Assembly (NCBI GenBank): GCA_021737145.1
Contig: JAIPEN010000001.1
Span: 124,001 to 188,000, forward strand
Length of the DNA stretch: 64,000 bases
Reading direction: 5' to 3'
Source: Desulfarculaceae bacterium
GTDB taxonomy: Bacteria; Desulfobacterota; Desulfarculia; Desulfarculales; Desulfarculaceae
The translations under genes and the position numbers were made by a program. Within the stretch, counting starts at the first letter, position 1; each line of letters begins with the position of its first letter. The notes under the pieces were generated by a model, which saw only the letters and a program-made list of their open reading frames with translations, ran no database searches and had not been told where the DNA came from. Below, piece by piece: positions 62,310 to 64,000 of this stretch.

Positions 62310-62984
62310 CTAGAAAGCCCAGGACACGCCCACCGCGGCCACGGGATAGTACTGCAAGAAATCCAGCTGGCTCTCCAGGTCGCTTTCCTCCCGTTCCAGG
62401 GACTGCTTGAGCCCAGGCACCACCCCGGACATGTTGGAGCTGAGGCTCACGTTGGGCGAGCCCCAGAACATCACCCCCAGCTCGCAGGTGAACGACAGGC
62501 GCTCATAGGCCCGCCACACCCCGTTGTAGCCGATGCCCACATAAGGGGCCACCTTGTTGAAGTCGGCCTTGGCGTCCAGGGTGCCCAGGGCCGCGCCGGG
62601 ATAGGTGGTGCCGCCGATGTCATAGGTCTTGTCCTTGGCCGGGTTGGCCGAGGAGTTGATGTCGTGATTGTTGAAGATCACTCCGGCGCTGACCCGGAAG
62701 CCTCCGGCCAGGGGATGGTAGTCCACGAATCCCCCCAGGCTGTAGATGCTCATGTCAAAGTCGTAGTTGATGTCGCTCACGTCAGCCGAAAAGCCCCACT
62801 GAGGCATGGCCCCCAGGGACAAGCGGGCGTCTAAGTACTTGTTAAGTTTGGCGGTTATCTGGCCCTGCACGCCCAGGGTGCCGATCTGGCCGGTGACCGC
62901 CACCTGGGAGGCGGCGGGACTGGCCAGCAGTAGAACGAGCAGGATGGGGAAGCAAAACTTGGTGATCCGCGCGAACCGGTGCAT
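62310..62984 (-). CDS. Outer-membrane beta-barrel protein
   Basis: 224 residues; signal peptide (FCFPILLVLLLASPAASQ) and alternating beta strands (QITAKLNKYLDARLSLGAM, GFRVSAGVIFNNHDI, YVGIGYNGVWRAYERL). The end is YYPVAAVGVSWAF, with the C-terminal Phe recognised by the BAM complex. The strand pattern resembles the small barrels of the OmpA/OmpW class; the function cannot be told. It converges on the PEP-CTERM gene, with the terminator between them. Confidence 0.82.
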   Translation of the reverse strand: MHRFARITKFCFPILLVLLLASPAASQVAVTGQIGTLGVQGQITAKLNKYLDARLSLGAMPQWGFSADVSDINYDFDMSIYSLGGFVDYHPLAGGFRVSAGVIFNNHDINSSANPAKDKTYDIGGTTYPGAALGTLDAKADFNKVAPYVGIGYNGVWRAYERLSFTCELGVMFWGSPNVSLSSNMSGVVPGLKQSLEREESDLESQLDFLQYYPVAAVGVSWAF

Positions 62985-63126
62985 CTCAACCTCCGGCGCG
63001 CCGCACCCCCGGCACGTGAAGAAAGTAGGTTAACACCCCAACAGCATTGTCGTTTCACCATGCCTCGCCCGCAGGCGATTCCGGGCAGACTATGGGAGGG
63101 ATTCGGAGATGTCAACCATTTTCGTC

Positions 63127-63166
63127 ATAAAAAACGGGCGCGTCCGCTGTGGGGAGCGGCGCGCCC
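63127..63166 (-). terminator. Terminator after the flavodoxin gene
   Basis: On the minus strand GGGCGCGCCGCT / AGCGGACGCGCCC (63166-63136) with one bulge, then GTTTTTTATG. Confidence 0.75.
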
Positions 63167-63190
63167 TGAAAATGTTGGGTTTGGGCCGGA

Positions 63191-63625
63191 TCAGGCGGTC
63201 AGCTGGGCCAGCTCCTTGCCGTAGCTCTGGGCCATCTGCACCCCGCCTTCCAGGTCAGCGCTCTTCAGGCGCAGGCAGTCGCCGCCCATGTTCATCTTGA
63301 AGATGTTCTTCATGGTCTCGTAGATGCGCGGCGGGGCCTCGCCGCTCCAGCCGTAGGATCCGAAGGAGCCGCCGCACTTGCCCTCCAGTTCGGCCTGCTC
63401 GGCCAGGAACAAAAACTGCTTCATGGAGGGCATCATCTCGCCGTGATAGGTGGCCGAGCCGAACAGATAGGCGTCGTAGCCGTTGAGCTGCTCGGGGTTT
63501 TTGATCTCGGTAACGTTTTTGAGCTCCACCTCGCTACCGCTCATGCGCAGGCCCTCGGCGATAAGCTCGCCGATGCGCTGGGTCTGGCCGCTGCGGGTGG
63601 CGTAAACAATCAGGGTCTTGGACAT
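63191..63625 (-). CDS. Flavodoxin-like protein
   Basis: 144 residues, short-chain flavodoxin. FMN phosphate loop YATRSGQTQRIG (about 8-19), GSATYHGEMMPSMKQF (about 56-71) and GSFGSYGWSGEAPPRIYE (about 87-104), all flavodoxin landmarks. Electron carrier of low potential. Preceded by another flavodoxin-family gene in the same direction with a 26-base gap. ATG 63625; GGAAAGGAAA lies upstream. Confidence 0.87.
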   Translation of the reverse strand: MSKTLIVYATRSGQTQRIGELIAEGLRMSGSEVELKNVTEIKNPEQLNGYDAYLFGSATYHGEMMPSMKQFLFLAEQAELEGKCGGSFGSYGWSGEAPPRIYETMKNIFKMNMGGDCLRLKSADLEGGVQMAQSYGKELAQLTA

Positions 63626-63651
63626 TTGGGGTTTCCTTTCCGGCTCGGCTG

Positions 63652-64000
63652 TCAACTGGCGGCCTGGGCCACGATCTTGCGCCCCAGGTCGCGGGCCTGG
63701 GCCAGGATGTCCTGGTCGCCGGCCACCTGGCCCTTGGCTTCCACGCCGGGGACCAGCAGGCCGCCCTGGTAGGTCATGTCCAGGGCGTCGTAAAAATAGC
63801 GCGCCGTCAGCTCCATGCACTCAAACATGCGCTTGCCCTTGGTGGCTCCCACCGCGATCATGTAGCCCTGGCCGCTGTCAAAGGACTTGCGCTGCTCGGG
63901 GGTGGTTTTTTTGAGCATGCGGGCGGACCAGCAGGCCTGGCTGCGGTCGATGAGCGCCTTGGCCTGGGCCGGTGGCCCGTAAAAATAAACCGGCGAGGAG
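63652..64000 (-). CDS. NADPH-dependent FMN reductase-like protein, 5' end cut by window edge
   Basis: The frame stays open to base 64000 and shows at least 116 codons. The visible part begins SSPVYFYGPPAQAKALIDRS, the flavodoxin-fold FMN loop of iron-sulfur-flavoprotein-like reductases, followed by MIAVGATKGKRMFECME with TARYFYDALDMTYQGGLLV and an Ala-rich end. The N-terminal half lies outside the window. Co-directional with the next flavodoxin gene, probably one operon. Confidence 0.8.
   Translation of the reverse strand, partial: SSPVYFYGPPAQAKALIDRSQACWSARMLKKTTPEQRKSFDSGQGYMIAVGATKGKRMFECMELTARYFYDALDMTYQGGLLVPGVEAKGQVAGDQDILAQARDLGRKIVAQAAS

Overview
The window is about 64 kb of GC-rich bacterial chromosome (roughly two-thirds GC by eye), densely packed and free of insertion sequences with a complete transposase, CRISPR arrays, rRNA and classical tRNAs. 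The gene set points to a Gram-negative Desulfobacterota-type bacterium (former Deltaproteobacteria, Desulfarculus-like). It has outer-membrane proteins, RlpA, EnvC and TolC; a two-subunit glycyl-tRNA synthetase; AddAB instead of RecBCD; a PEP-CTERM secreted protein; and a Bacillus-style fadN-fadA-fadE fatty-acid operon. This placement is inference from gene content, not from a marker phylogeny.

Layout. 1-7.4 kb (minus): a murein transglycosylase followed by addB and addA (addA runs off the left edge), coupled by GTGA overlaps. 7.4-12.7 kb: an unknown protein, an amidohydrolase, a flavodoxin-like protein, then an envelope group (cupin, bactofilin, proline-rich membrane protein, L,D-transpeptidase). 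12.7-18.8 kb: the fad operon with two palindromic operators and an internal long hairpin. 18.8-24.3 kb: two tandem secreted paralogues of unknown function, a 7TMR-DISM diguanylate cyclase, an MscS channel, RlpA and IHF-alpha. 24.5-24.9 kb: tmRNA (ssrA), followed by a decayed gene fragment. 25.2-29.3 kb: a secreted protein, an alpha/beta hydrolase, and a glycan/lipid group (two family-2 glycosyltransferases and a flippase-like protein). 29.4-36.4 kb: a division and envelope operon tolC-like, ftsE, ftsX, envC, ctpA, yibQ, with pgpA convergent to it. 36.5-45.2 kb: a YiiX-like hydrolase, cobD/cbiB, an OsmC-family protein, a DUF374 acyltransferase coupled to a Ski2-like helicase, a DASS anion transporter and a CBS-domain protein. 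45.2-50.2 kb (minus): ftsY and smc. 50.3-58.3 kb: paired lipoproteins, a QueG-like reductase, glyQ-glyS, a lipoprotein and a HEAT-repeat protein. 58.4-60.8 kb (minus): a compact ParA-like / IstB-like / small HTH module. 61.3-64 kb: a choice-of-anchor A PEP-CTERM protein, an outer-membrane barrel, and two flavodoxin-family genes, the last cut by the right edge.

How the genes work together. Much of the window concerns the cell envelope and its division: FtsEX-EnvC with CtpA and YibQ, RlpA, MltB, the L,D-transpeptidase, bactofilin and PgpA. A second theme is chromosome maintenance and protein targeting (AddAB, SMC, IHF, FtsY, tmRNA). The clearest regulatory story is the fad operon. Its two 18-bp palindromes have the same arms as the Bacillus subtilis FadR operator, one lies right at the inferred transcription start, and the gene order is that of B. 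subtilis fadNAE. The best candidate for something undescribed is the ParA-IstB-HTH module, which has no transposase or ParB beside it. Next are the two families of tandem secreted or lipoprotein paralogues that I could not assign.
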